In this document: positions 11,601-26,600 of the stretch, piece by piece
Numbering within the stretch: position 1 is the stretch's first letter
Layout: each line of letters opens with the position of its first letter
DNA from: Dastarcus helophoroides
Lineage: Eukaryota > Arthropoda > Insecta > Coleoptera > Bothrideridae
DNA: 64,000 nt
NCBI GenBank assembly: GCA_028583605.1
Contig: CM053328.1
Coordinates: 35,765,722 to 35,829,721, forward strand
Direction of reading: 5' to 3'
The notes under the pieces: model-generated
What the model was told of the DNA's origin: nothing
Databases searched by the model: none
What the model saw: the letters and a program-made list of their open reading frames with translations, nothing else
Position numbers and translations under genes: made by a program

Positions 11601-14600
11601 TCAAAATTCTCAAAAAAAGTGCAAATTTAAAAAAATGAAATTTTAAAGGAAAGTCGAATTTAAAGAAACAATCGAATTTTTCATAGATATTAAAACTTTC
11701 AGTAAAGTCGAAATTTTCAAAAAGTCAAAATTTAGAAAAATCTTTTGCAAATCAAAATTTTGAAAAAAAAACTCAATTAATTTTAAAAATGGTTGAATTT
11801 TTTAAAAAAGTTGAAATTAAATAAAATTCCAAAAAGTCAATATTTTGAAATTTTTGGAGTTCAGATTTTCAAATGAAGTCAAAATTCTTTAAAAAAAGTC
11901 AAAATTCTTTTAAAAAAGTCAAAATTTTTGGAAAAAAAGTCGTATTTTTCGAAAATTGCACAATTTTAGGAAAAGTCGAAATTTTCAACGAAAGTAAAAT
12001 TTTTCAAAATAAAGGTCAAATTTTTTGAAATGTTTTTTCCTGTAGCCGAAATTTTGAGCATTGTTAGTAGTCGAAATTTTGAAAAGTGAATATTTCAAAA
12101 ATGTTTAAAATTTTACAAAAATCGAAATTTTGAAGCAAAGTAGAATTTTTTAAAAAAGAATCGAAATTCTCGAGAAAAAAGTGTAGAAATTTGTCAAATG
12201 TCAAATTTGAAAAAAGTCAAAAATTTTTGAAAGGTCGAAATCTTCAAAAAAAGCTAAAATTTTCAACAAAAAAAAGTGCAGAACTGTTAGTAGTCAAAAT
12301 TTAAAACAAAAGCACCAAAACTTGAGAAAATTCAAAATTTTGAATTCAAATTTTTAAATGAAGTCAAAATTCTCAAAAAAAGGCCAAATTTAAAAAAATG
12401 AAATTTTCAAGGAAAGTCGAATTTAAAAAAAAATCGAGTTTTTCATAGATATCAAAACCTTCAGTAAAGTCGAAGTTTTTAAAAAGTTCAAAACGTCAAA
12501 ATTTAGAAAAATCTTTTTAAATCAAAATTTTGAAAAAAAAAATCAATTTTAAAAACGTATTTTTCGAAAATTGCAGAATTTTAAGAAAAGTCGAAATTTT
12601 CAAGGAAAGTAAAATTTTTCAAAATAAAGGTCAAATTTTTTGAAGAATGTGCAGAAATGTGTTTTCTTGTAGCCGAAAATTTGAGCATTATCAGGAATCG
12701 AAATTTTGAAAAATGAATATTTCAGAAATGTTTAAAATTTTAGAAACATCGAAATTTTGAAGGAAAGTAGAATTTTTCAAAAAAAAAATCGAATTTCTCG
12801 AGAAAAAAGTGCAGAAATTTGTCAAATGTCAAATTTGAGAAAAGTATAATATTTTTAAAGGGTCGAAATCTTCAAAAAAAGCTAAAATTTAAAAAAAAAA
12901 GTGCAGAACTGTTAGTAGTTTAAATTAAAAAAAAAGCACCAAAACTTGAGAAAATTCAAAATTTTGAATTCAAATTTTTAAATGAAGTCAAAATTCTCAA
13001 AAAAAGTCCAAATTTAAAAAAAATGAAATTTTAAAGGAAAGTCGAATTTAAAGAAAAAATCGAATTTTTCATAGATATTAAAACTTTCAGTAAAGTCGAA
13101 ATTTTCAAAAAGTTCAAAAAGTCAAAATTTAGAAAAATCTTTTGCAAATCAAAATTTTGAAAAAAAACTCGATTAATTTTAAAAATGGTTAAATTTTTAA
13201 AAAAGTTGAAATTAAATAAAATTCCAAAAAGTCAATATTTTGAAATTTTTGAAGTTCAGATTTTCAAATGAAGTCCAAATTCTTTAAAAAAAGTCAAAAT
13301 TTTTGGAAAAAAAGTCGTATTTTTCGAAAATTGCACAATTTTAGGAAAAGTCGAAATTTTCAACGAAAGTGAAATTTTTCAAAATAAAGGTCAAATTTTT
13401 TGAAGAACGTGTAGAAATGTTTTTTCCTGTAGCCGAAATTTTGAGCATTGTTAGTAGTCGAAATTTTGAAAAGTGAATATTTCAAAAATGTTTAAAATTT
13501 TAGAAAAATCGAAATTTAGGAGGAAAGTAGAATTTTTCAAAAAAAAATCGAATTTTTCGAGAAAAAAAGTGCAGAAATTTGTCAAATGTCAAATTTGAGA
13601 AAAGTCAAAAATTTTTGAAGGGTCGAAATCTTCAAAAAAAGCTAAAATTTTCACAAAAAAAATGCAGAACTGTTAGTAGTCGAAATTTAAAAAAAAAGCA
13701 CCAAAACGTGGGAAAATTCAAAATTTTGAATTCAAATTTTCAACTGAAGTCAAAATTCTCAAAAGAAGTCCAAATTTAAAAAAATGAAATTTTCAAGGAA
13801 AGTCAAATTTAAAAAGAAAATCGAGTTTTTCAAAGATATAAAAACTTTCAGTAAAGTCGAAATTTTCAAAAAGTCAAAACTTAGAAAAATCTTTTGCAAA
13901 TCGAAATTTTGAAAAAAACTCAATTTTAAAAATGGTTAAATTCTTAAAAAAGTTGAAATGAAATAAAATTCCAAAAAGTCAATATTTTGAAATTTTTGGA
14001 GTTCAAATTTCAAATAAAGTCAAAATTCTTTAGAGTCAACATTTTTGGAAAAAAAATCGTATTTTTCGAAAATTGCACAACTTTAGGAAAAGTCGAAATT
14101 TTCAAGGAAAGTTAAATTTTTCAAAATAAAGGTCAAATTTTTTGAATAACGTGTAGAAATGTTTTTTCCTGTAGCCGAAAGTTTGAGCATTATCAGTAGT
14201 CGAAATTTAGAAAAGTAAATATTTCAAAAATGTTTAAAATTTTAGAAAAATCGAAATTTCGAAGTAAAGTAGAATTTTTCAAAAAAAAAATCGAATTTCT
14301 CGAGAAAAAAGTGCAGAAATTTGTCAAATGTCAAATTTGAGAAAAGTCAAAAATTTTTGAAGGGTCGAAATCTTCAAAAAAAGCTAAAATTTTCACAAAA
14401 AAAGTGCAGAACTGTTAGTAGTCGAAATTTAAAAAAAAAGCACCAAAACTTGAGAAAATTCAAAATTTTGAATTCAAATTTTCGAATGAAGTCAAAATTC
14501 TCAAAAAAAGTCCAAATTTAAAAAAATGAAATTTTTAAGGGAAGTCGAATATAAAAAAAAAATCCGAGTTTTTCATAGATATCAAAACTTAGTAAAGTCG

Positions 14601-17600
14601 AAATTTTTAAAAAGTTCAAAAAATCAAAATTTAGAAAAAGCTTTTGCAAATCAAAATTTTGAAAAAAAACTCAATTTTAAAAATGGTTAAATTATTAAAA
14701 AAGTTGAAATAAAATAAAATTCCAAAAAGTCGATATTTTGAAATTTTTGGAGTTCAAATTAAGTCAAAATTCTTTAGAGTCAAAATTCTTGGAAAAAAAG
14801 TCGTATTTTTCGAAAATTGCACAATTTTAGGAAAAGTCGAAATTTTCAACGAAAGTAAAATTTTTCAAAATAAAGGTCAAATTTTTTGAAGAATGTGTAG
14901 AAATGTGTTTTCCTGTAGCCGAAATTTTGAGCATTATCAGTAATCGAAATTTTGAAAAATGAATATTTCAGAAATGTTTAAAATTTTAGAAAAATCAAAA
15001 TTTAGGAGGAAAGTAAATTTTTCAAAAAAAAATCGAATTTCTCGAGAAAAAAAGTGCAGAAATTTGTCAAATGTCAAATTTGAGAAAAGTCAAAAATTTT
15101 TGAAGGGTCGAAATCTTCAAAAAAAGCTAAAATTTTCAAAAAAAAAGTGCAGAACTGTTAGTAGTCGAAATTTAAAAAAAAAGCACCAAAACGTGGGAAA
15201 ATTCAAAATTTTGAATTCAAATTTTCAACTGAAGTCCAAATTCTCAAAAGAAGTCCAAATTTAAAAAAATGAAATTTTCAAGGAAAGTCGAATTTAAAAA
15301 AAAATCGAGTTTTTCATAGATATTAAAACCTTCAGTAAAGTCGAAATTTTTAAAAACTTCAAAAACTCAAAATTTAGAAAAATCCTGCAAATCAAAATTT
15401 CGAAAAGTTACAAAAAATGAAAATGTTGATAATTTGAAATTTTGAAAAAAAAACTCCATTTTAAAAATGATTAAATTGAAATGAAATAAAATTCCAAAAA
15501 GTCAATATTTTGAAATTTTTGGAGTTCAAATTTTCAAACGAAGTCAAAATTCTCAAAAAAAGTCAAAATTTAGAAAGAAATGAAATTTTTTTAAGTCGAA
15601 TTTTTCGAAAAACAGCGCAAAACTTCTCAATAGTCGAAGTTTTAAAACTTTCAATAAAGTCTAAATTTTCAAATGAAGTCAAAATTCTCAAAAAAGTCAA
15701 CATTTAGAAAGAAATGAAGTTTTCAAGGAAAATAATTTTTTTTTGAGTCGAATTTTTTGAAAAATAGCGCAAAACTTTTCAATAGTCGAAGTTTTAAAAT
15801 TTTCAGTAAAGTTCAAATTTTCAAAATACTATTTGGAAACAGAATTTGCAAGTTAAAATTTTCAGAAAGTTAAAATTTCGATAAAAAGCCATAATTTTGA
15901 AATAAGACAACATTTCGAGAAAAAATTCAAAGTTTCGAGGAAAATCCGCAACTATTAAAACAGTGAAATTTTGAAATTGTCGAAGTTTTCAAAAAGTTAA
16001 CATTTAATAGTCGAAACTTTTAATCAAAATTTTCAGAATAAATCGAAATTTTCAAAAAAGTTAAATTCTGCATCAAAAGTAAATTTCAAAAAAGTCGCCA
16101 CCTAAAAAAAAATCGAGTTAATTTGGGAAGCGAACTTACCAGGAGACCTGGTTTAGCACCTTTGGACTATAACTTGCTTAGGGTGCTTCATTTTCTCGAC
16201 GCATTATCTTCAGGTAATGGTCAGGAGCTTTCAATTTAACAATTTAAAGCTTTTTATTCGTGAAGGGATGAGTTGCTTTTCCCAAGGGTGTCTAGTGCCA
16301 TTAATATTCACGAAACATCTCAAAGAATTTTCTGATCCAACTTTTTAAAATGACGCTTTGGTGAACACCCAATTTTGTTATTATAGAATTTTTCCCGGAT
16401 CGTTCGTACTTTTACTTTACGGTATTTCTAATCGACTTCCTTTAAAGCACGTGTTATTATAAATTGGCACGTGAACGATCCCGATTAATCGCGAAAGATT
16501 CTAAAGTATGTCCTTAGCGCGAGCCAAATTTTTTACTTAGAGGTTTTTTGCCCCCTTTCAATAAAATCGCTCCGCGTGGTACGATTGTCTAAATTAAAAG
16601 TGATTCAGCGTGTCTTGTTTTATTTATACGACTTGCTAATGAATTAGCGCGGCAAAGAGCACTTTTTTCTTACACAACTCGCAACATAAGCATTCGACTA
16701 AAAATAGTTCAAAAACTGCGAGTGTACTCCTTTATTTTAACGAGTCTAGGTCAGTGGGAGAATTGTGCGGGACCATTTCGCAGGAAATTTAAATCATGCA
16801 GTTTTTTAATTGGACAATTTATCAGCGCATATTCTTGGCTTGATAAATAGTTGGAATATTTGGCAAACGCCTCCTCAGGTGCGAAGCGTTGGTCCATGAC
16901 AGCACGCGAACAATTGGCGAATAGTGGGAACGTTTTCTATTCATTGCATCGCGATCGCAGACATATCTTTATCGCCAGATAACATTGTCTACTTTTTTTT
17001 TATTGTAGAAAATTAAATGACATATTGTTGGGATCTGTTTCGCGCAATTGATTTTTAATGTTAAAACGTATACAATGTTGGAAAAGCGTGTACCCAGTGA
17101 TAGGTATCTTGTTTCCCGTGGAACTTTGCACGAATTAAGGTGTTCTTTTCAGCGATTACAGTGACTCTGACGAATCGGTGCAAGGTGCTGCCCCGGATGA
17201 AGAAGAAGTCATAGAACAGGGTGGTTCGAGCAGTGGAAGCAGCGGAAATACGAGGGAGTCCACCCCTGTAACGAACTTTGCAGGTACATGTGACATTTTT
17301 GCTTAAATTCCAGTTTTTCAATGATTGGATATAACTACAACGGTTCATTTCTTAGTTTTAAAAAATCCTTTGAAGACAATTTTTTTAATCAACTGTATAG
17401 TTGTCATTTTTAGTGTTTGTAAGTAAAATTACTTAATACGCTAATGTGAGAGAAGGAATTTGGTTGCATCTTTTATTAAAAGGAATACCAACTCTCCTTA
17501 TTTGGGGGGGACTAAGTTCAGTGTTTTTGCTGCGTGACGATTATATCGGGGAAACGGATCGTTCGTTCAAGATGCGAATAACCGAATCTTTTTGGTCAGA

Positions 17601-20600
17601 CCCAATTTAAATTTTTGGTTTTGGCGGTTTTATCAAAATTCCATTAAAACTTCGGTTTGAGGCACCAAAATTAAATCTATTTAAGGTAGTCATTTTTTTA
17701 AATTCTAACTTTTTATCTCGAAAACTTAGAATTTCGAGAAAATTCGATTTTAAAATCCAAATTTCCGTTTTCAAAATCGAAAAACCTTTAAATAAACAGA
17801 TTAAGCGCTAATTTTAAAATTGATAGACATCCGGAGTCAGAATTCGAAATTTCATGTAAAATATCAACATTTTGACTTTTTTCTGGACATAATTCAAAAA
17901 TTTTCCTACAAAATTTCCGTTTTCAAAATCGAAAAACCCTTAAATGAACAGATTAAGTAATAATTTTAAAATTAATAGGAATCCGGAGTCAAAATCCGAA
18001 ATTTCAAGTAAAAAGTCAATATTTTGATTTTTTTCCGGAAATAATTCAAAAAATTACCAAAATCTTAAGTCGAGATTCCTTTTTGAAATTTCGCCAATTT
18101 CTCAAATCGAAAACCATAACAAAATACTCAAAACTTCAATGAAAACCCAAATTTTGGGAGTAAAGCTGAAATTCCTAAATTAACGCAGAAATGTCTACAA
18201 AAAAGTTAACATTTGTTTTAAATTAGAAATTCGATTTGATACAAATATCGGAAAATATCCGAAAATGAAATTCTGAAATCAAAATTATAAATTTTTGAAA
18301 TTTTTAAAATAACGCAATAAAGGAAATGAAATTTTTAAAACTCCAAATTTTGGAAATGGCGAAATTTTTTAAAATAACCAATTTTAGGATTTTAAGAAAT
18401 TTTCGAAACTACAACATTTTTGAAAATATGAAATTGTCGAATTTCCGAAATGATAACTATGAAATTTTTACAATTGTTTTTGAAATTGAAAATTGAAATC
18501 GAAATTTTTTTAGCGTCACAATTTTGAAAAGGCACACTTTTTGGAACTGCCAATTTCTCTAGATTACAGAGAATATTTCAGAGCGAAACAACTGAACAAT
18601 TAATAAATGGTCAAATCTTCAACTTTTCAGCACAAACATTATATTTTAATCAGGATCATCCTTGAGAACATTTGCAAATTAGAGAAGATTCATGAGAAAA
18701 CAACTGCAATACTGATAAACCACCAAATACTCAACGTTTTAACATAACAATGTTTTGCCTATGGACCCCCAAGACCACATTTATGAATTTTAGAAAAATT
18801 TTCGCGAACAAGCAATTGATATATGAGATTTTTTAAGAAAACGATGATTAAGATGAACCATCAAATACACGACTTTTTAACATGGCATTATTTTGCTTGT
18901 CATTCTCTAAGAAGGGAATGTTTGCTGGCAAAACAATCGAAATACTGATGAATTATCAAGTGTCGAACATTTTATCTCAAAATTATTTTGATCACGATAC
19001 TCCATGAGAACATTTGTCAGTTTTAGAGAAGATTTCATGGGAAAACAAATGCAATATTGATAAACCACCAAATACTCAACTTTGTAACATAATATTGTTT
19101 TGTCTGTGGACCACCAAGAGCCTATTTGTACATTTTATAAAAATTTTAGCGAACAAACATTTGAAATGCAGATGAACTACTAAATGCCCAAAGTTTAGCT
19201 CAAAACATTTGCGTGCGAGTGATTTTTTTGAGAAAACAACGACCAGATGAACCGTCAAATACCCGACTTTTTAACATGACGTTATTTTGCTTTTTATTCT
19301 CTAGGAAGAAAATGTTTGGTGGCAAAACAATTGAAATACTGATGAACTACCAATTGTCGAACATTTTAGTTAAAAATTAGGTTAATCAGGACGGTCCATG
19401 AGAACATTTATCAATTTTAGAGAGGTTTGTTGAGGAAACAATTGCAGTACTGATAAATCATCAAATACTCGACTGTTTAACATAATATTGTTTTGCCTGT
19501 GGACCACCGAGTGCCTGTTTGTAAATTTTATGAACATTTTCGCGAACAAACATTTGAAATACCGATGCTCAAGGTTTAGCTCAAAACATTTGCGTGCGAG
19601 TAATTTATTAAGAAAACAACGTCCAGATGAACCATCTAATTAGCCGACTTTTTAACATAACATTATTTTGTCTGTGATTCTTCAAGAAGAGAATGTTTGG
19701 TAATAAAACAATTGAAATACTGATGAACTACCAAATGTCGAACATTTTAGTTCAAAATTATGTTAATCAGGACACTCCATGAGAACATTTGTCAATTTTA
19801 GAGAGGTTCCATGAGGAAACAATTGCAAAATTATATTGATCAGGATTCTCCATGAGAACATTTTTCAATCTTAGAGAAGATTTCACGTGAAAACAACTGC
19901 AATAAACCACCAAATACTCAACTTTTTAACATAATATTGTTTTGCCCATGGCCCACCAAGAGCCTATTTGTGAATTTTAGGAAAAGTTTTGGTGAACAAA
20001 CATTTGAAATACTGATGAACTGCTAAATGCCCAAGGTTAACTCAAAACATTTGCGTGCGAGAGATTTCTTGAGAAAACAACGGCTAGATGAACCAACAAA
20101 TGGACGACTTTTTAACATGACATTATTCTACGTATGATTCACCAAGAAGAGAATGTTTGATGGTAAAACAATTAAAATACTGTGGAACATTTTAGTTCAA
20201 AATTATCTTGATCAGAATACCCCATGAGAACATTTATCAATTTTAGAGATGATTTCATGGGAAAACAAATGCAATACAGATAAACCAGCAAATACTCGAC
20301 TTTTTAACATAATATTATTTTGTCTGTGAACCACCAAGAGTACATTTGTGAATTTTAAAGAATTTTTCGTGACCAAATAATTAAAATACTGGTCAACTAC
20401 TAAATGATCAATGTTTTAGCTCAAAATTATTTTGATCAGGATCCTTCATGAGAATATAAGCGAGTTTTAGAGAAGATGTCATGGGAAAACAACTGGCATA
20501 CTGATAAATCACCAAATGGCCAATTCTTTAGAATAAAATAATTTTGCCATTGGTGGTCTATGGGCATTTTGAATTTTAGACAATGTATCGTGGCAAAACA

Positions 20601-23600
20601 ATCGGAATACTGATGAACTGTTAAATGTCCAACATTTTAGCCAAAAATTATTTTGATCAGGATCCTCCATGACAACTTTTGGGAATTTTAGAGAAGATTT
20701 CGTGGGAAAACAACTGCAATACTGATGAACTACCAAAGACCCAGCATTTTAGCATAGAATTATTTTGCCTTTGATGCTCCAAGGAGGTTGTAAATTTTAG
20801 AGAATATTTTTGGAAAAAACAACCCAATTATTGATGAACTACCAAATTTTCAACGTTTTAGCACAAAATTATTGTTTTAATCAGAATCCTACATGGGAAC
20901 ATATATGCAAACTTTAAGAGATTTCATGGAAAAACAACTTTCATACGGACGAACCATTAAATAGCCAACTTTTTAGAATAAAATGATTTTATCATTAATT
21001 GTCCAAATGACATTTATGAACTTTAGAGAATGTTTCATGGCAAAACGACGGAAATACTGATGAACTCTCAAATTTGTAACGTTTTAGCCCAAAATTGTGT
21101 TGTTATTGATGGTCCAAGGGGCTTTTGTAAATTTTAATGAATGTTTCTTGGCAAAAAATTGCAATATACTGATGAATTACTAAATTATCAACGTTCTAGC
21201 ACAATCAAAATCATTATTTTAATCAGGGTCCCATGAGAACAAATGAATTTTATTGAAGATTTTACAGAAAAACAACTATCTGATGAACTAGCAAATAGCA
21301 ACTTTTTAGACTAAAATGATTTTGCCTTTGATGGTACAAGGCGCATTTGTGAATTTAGAGAGTATTTCAGGGAAAAACAGCTGAATCACTGATGCACTAC
21401 CAAGTTTTTAACGTTTTAGCACAAAATCATTATTTTAATCAGGATTCTCCATGACAAAGAACATTTGCTAACTTTAAGAGAAGGTTTCATGGGAAAACAA
21501 CTGCCATACCGATGAACTAGCAAACACCCAACTTTTAGCACAAAATTACTTTGCTCTTGATGGTCCAAGGGGTATTTTTGAGTTTTAGAGAATGTTTCGT
21601 GTGCAAAACAATTGGAATACTGATGAACTATCAAATGTCCAACATTTGAGCCAAAAATTATTTTGATCAGGATCCTCCATGACAACGTTTGAGAATTTTA
21701 GAGAAGATTTCGTGGAAAAACAACTGCCATACTGATGAACTAGCAAACACCCAACTTTTAGCACAAAATTACTTTTCTCTTGATGGTCCAAGGGGTATTT
21801 TTGAGTTTTAGAGAATGTTTCGTGGCAAAACAATTGGAATACTGATGGACTATCAAATGTCCAACATTTTAGCCAAAAATTATTTTGATCAGGATCCTCC
21901 ATGACAACATTTGAGAATTTTAGAGAAGATTTCGTGGAAAAACAACTGCAATACTGATGAACTATCAAAGACCCAGCATTTTAGCATTAAATTATTTTGC
22001 CTTTGAGAAAATATTTTTGGGAAAAACAACCCAATTATTGATGAACTACCAGATTTTCAACGTTTTAGCACAAAATTATTATTTTAATCAGAATGCTACA
22101 TGGGAACATATATGCAAACTTTAAGAGAAAATTTCATGGAAAAACAACTGTCATACGGACAAACCATTAAATAGCCAACTTTTTAGAATATCATTAATTG
22201 TCCAAATGACATTTATGAACTTTAGAGAATGTTTCGTGGCAAAACAGCGGAAATACTGATGAACTCTCAAATTTGTAACGTTTTAGCCCAAAATTGTATT
22301 GTTATTGATGGTCCAAGGGGCATTTGTAAATTTTAAAAAATGTTTCTTGGCAAAAAAATGCAATACTGATGAACTACTAAATTGTCAACGTTTTAGCACA
22401 ATCAAAATCATTATTTTAATCAGGGTCCCATGAGAACAAATGAATTTTATTGAAGAGTTTACAGAAAAACAACTATCTGATGAACTAGCAAATAGCAACT
22501 TTTTAGACTGATGGTACAAGGCGCATTTGTGAATTTAGAGAGTATTTCAGGGAAAAACAGCTGAACTACTGATGCACTACTAAGTTTTTAACGTTTTAGC
22601 ACAAAATTATTATTTTAATCAGGATTCTCCATGACAAAGAACATTTGCTAACTTTAAGAAAAGGTTTCATGGGAAAACAACTGCCATACTGATGAACTAG
22701 CAAACACACAACTTTTTAATACAAAATTACTTTGCTCTTAATGGTCCAAGGGATATTTTTGAGTTTTAGAGAATATTTCGTGGCAAAAAAATTGGAATAC
22801 TGATGAACTGTCAAGTGTCGAACATTTTGGCCAAAATGACAACTTTTGGGAATTTTAGAGAAGATTTCGTGGAAAAATAACTGCAATACTGATGAACTAC
22901 CAAAGACCCAGCATTTTAGCATCAAATTATTTTGCCTTTGATGCTCCAAGGAGGTTGTAAATTTTAGAGAATATTTTTGGGAAAAACAACTCGGCTATTG
23001 ATGAACTACCAGATTTTCATTGTTTTAGCACAATATTATTATTTTAAACAGAATTCTACGTGGGAACATATATGCAAACTTTAAGAGAAGATTTCATGGA
23101 AAAACAACTGTCATACTGACGAACCATTAAATAGCCAACTTTTTAGAATAAAATGATTTTGTCATTAATGGTCCAATGGACATTTATGAATTTTAGAGAA
23201 TGTTTCGTGACAAAACGATTGAAATACCGATGAACTCTCAAATTTGTAACGTTTTAGCCCAAAATTGTGTTGTTATTGATGGTGCAAGGGGCATTTGTAA
23301 ATTTTAAAAAATGTTTCTTGGCAAAAAAATTGCAATACCGATGAACTACTAAATTGTCAACGTCTTAGCACAATCAAAATCATTATTCTAATCAGGGTCC
23401 CATGAGAACAAACGAATTTTATTGAAGATTTCACGGAAAAACAACTATCTGATGAAATAACAGATAGCCAATCTTTTAGACTAAAATTATTTTGCCTTTT
23501 ATAGTCCAAGGCGCATTTGTGAATTTAGAGAGTATATCAGGGAAAAACAGGTGATCCACTGATGCACTACCAAGTTTTTAACGTTTTAGCACAAAATCAT

Positions 23601-26600
23601 TATTTTAATCAGGATTCTCCATGAAAAAGAACATTTGCTAACTTTAAGAAAAGGTTTCATGGGAAAACAACGGCCATACTGATGAACTAGCAAACACCCA
23701 ACTTTTAACACAAAATTACTTTGCTCTTGATGGTCCAAGGGGTATTTTTGAGTTTTAGAGAATGTTTCGTTGCAAAACAATTGGAATACTGATGAACTAT
23801 CAAATGTCCAACATTTGAGTCAAAAATTATTTTGATCAGGATCCTCCATGACAACGTTTGGGAATTTTAGAGAAGATTTTGTAGGAAAACAACTGCAATA
23901 CTGATGAACTACCAAAGACCCATAATTTTAGCATTATTTTGCCTTTGATGCTCCAAGGGGATTGTAAATTTTAGAGAATATTTTTGGGAGAAACAACCCA
24001 ATTATTGATGAACTACCAGATTTTCAACGTTTTAGCACAAAATTATTATTTTAATCGGAATCCTACATGGGAACATATAAGCAAACTTTAAGAGAAGATT
24101 TCATGGAAAAACAACTGTCATACTGACGAACCATTAAATAGCCAACTTTTTAAAATAAAATGATTTTGTCATTAATGGTCCAAATGACATTTATGAACTT
24201 TAGAGAATGTTTCGTGGCAAAACGACTGAAGTACTGATGTACTCTCAAATATGTAACGTTTTAGCCCAAAATTTTGTTGTTATTGATGGTCCAAGGGGCA
24301 TTTGTAAATTTTAAAGAATGTTTTTTGACAAAAAATTGCAATATACTGATGAATTACCAAATTGTCGTTTTAGCATAATCAAAATTATTATTTTAATCAG
24401 GGTCCTCCATGAGAACAAACGAATTTTAGGGTAGATATTTCGGAAAAACAACTATCATTCTGATGAACTAGCAAATAGCCGACTTTTTAGACTAAAATTA
24501 TTTTGCCTTTCATGGTACAAGGCGCATTTGTGAATTTAGAGAGTATTTCAGAGAAAAAGAACTGAACTACTGATGCACTACCAAGTTTTTAACGTTTTAG
24601 CACAAAATCATTATTTTAATCAGGATCCTCCATGAGAAAGAATATTTGCTAACTTTAAGAGAAGATTTCATGGGAAAACAACTGACATACTGATGAACTA
24701 GCAAACACCCAACTTTTTAGCACAAAATTACTTTGCTCTTGATGGTCCCAGGAGTATTTGTGAGTTTTAGAGAATGTTTTGCGGCAAAACAATTGAAATA
24801 CTGATGAGCTACCAAATGTCCAACGTTTTAGCCTAAAATTATTTTGATCAAGACTCGCCATGAAAACATTTTGAAATTTTTGACAAGATTTCATGGGAAA
24901 ACAACTGCAATATTGATGAACTACCAACTACCCAACATTTTAGCACCAAATTATTTAGCCTTTGATGCTTCAAGGAGTATTTGAGAATTTTAGATAATAT
25001 TTTACGGAAAAACAACTGAACTAGTGATGAACTGCCAAATTTTCAACGTTTTAGCCAAATTTATTGTTTTAATCAGGATCCTTCATAAGAACATATACGA
25101 AAACTTTAACTTTAGTTTTTAAGAGAAAAATTTTATGGAAAAACAACTGCCATACTGATGAACTACCAAATACTCGACTTTTTAACCTAATATTATTTTG
25201 CCTATGGACCTCCAAGAGCACGTTTTTGAATTTTAGAGAATGTTTCGTGGGCAAAACAATTCAAATACTGATGAACTACTAATTGTCAAACGTTTTAACC
25301 TAAAATGAATTGAATCAAAATCCGCCATGAGAACATTTTGGAATTTAGAGAAGATTTTATGGGAAAACAACTGCAGTACTGATGAGCAACCAAATATCCA
25401 TCTTTTTAAACTAAAGTTTTGCTAACCACGAAATTTTCGAAATTTTTGGATTTCATTTTCAAAACTACCAATTTTTAAAAAATTCATTGAGAAGTGCGAC
25501 AATTTTGAAAATGGAAATTTTTCGAAATTACGACGAAATTTGAGAACATTTCGAAATTACGAAATTTTTGAGATGATCAAGTTTTCAAACCACAAAATTT
25601 GGGAAATCGAAACGTTTTTCGAAATTAATTTTCGAAACTACCGAATTTTCAAAGGTAATGAATTTATTGAAAGTGCCGACGCTTTTGAAAATTCAAAAGT
25701 TTCGAAATTGCGGAATTTTAGTTTTTAGAAAATTTACGTTTTGCTTCCAAATTAAAAAGGTTTCGAAATGAAGAAATCTTCGAGGCTGCGATTTTCGAAA
25801 CTACAACATTTAAATTTCGATTTTTGAGAAATTGCGAAATTTTTGATGGTGTCAAATACGTTTTGCTTCCAAATTAAAAAGCTTTCGAAGTCAAGAAATT
25901 TTCGAGGCTGCGATTTTCGAAACTACATTTAAATTTCTATTTTTGAGAAATTGCGAAATTTTTGATGGCGTCAAATACGTTTTGCTTCCAAATTAAAAAG
26001 GTTTCGAAATCAAGAAATTTTCGAGGCTGCGATTTTCGAAACTACAACATTTAAATTACGATTTTTGAGAAATTGCGGAATTTTCGGTAGTGTGAAATTT
26101 TGGAAATCGCAAAATACAACATTTATTAATGAAAGAAATTTTAGAAACCGCGAAATTATCGAAAATATAAAATTTTCTAAATTATGAAATATTCATTGGT
26201 GCGAAATTTTCCAAATTACGAAATTTTGGAAACCAGATTTTTGATGAAATTTTGACTTTATCATATTCATATTAAAGACAAGAGTGTTAATAGATTGTGT
26301 TAAGTATTTAAATTTTAAGAGAATATCAGGGTGTTTTTCAGGTGCTGGAGATGCGTCGTCTCGTTTTCCCGTGCGCTACAGTATGTTCCCGTTCATTCCA
26401 CCCTACATCTCGTTCAGTTACCACGACGCGGACAAGCCAGTGACCATGCCGGGAGGACGAAAGTTGTTCAAATGGAAACTCAGTACAATAACTCCCATAT
26501 TAGTGAGAAAAACACTGTCGAACACTGGTTTCGTCATGGTACGAAGTGAGTTTTCCCCAGGTATTTTTATTACCCCTAATCCCCTTTTATCGAGTGGTTT

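Noticed and set aside
13579..15264. Near-identical 66-101 codon open frames at 13579, 14321 and 14959
   Set aside because: They recur with the ~740-bp array period and are translations of A-rich repeat words, not a gene family.
17061..17348. 95-codon minus-strand open frame
   Set aside because: It is the antisense shadow of the TTLL4 exon at 17153-17283.
20509..25254. Series of similar minus-strand open frames of 60-127 codons
   Set aside because: They follow the 111-bp satellite monomer, lack starts or motifs of their own and break wherever the monomer length varies.
18600..25430. Regular repeats resembling a CRISPR array
   Set aside because: Units are contiguous diverged monomers without unique spacers, inside a eukaryotic intron.
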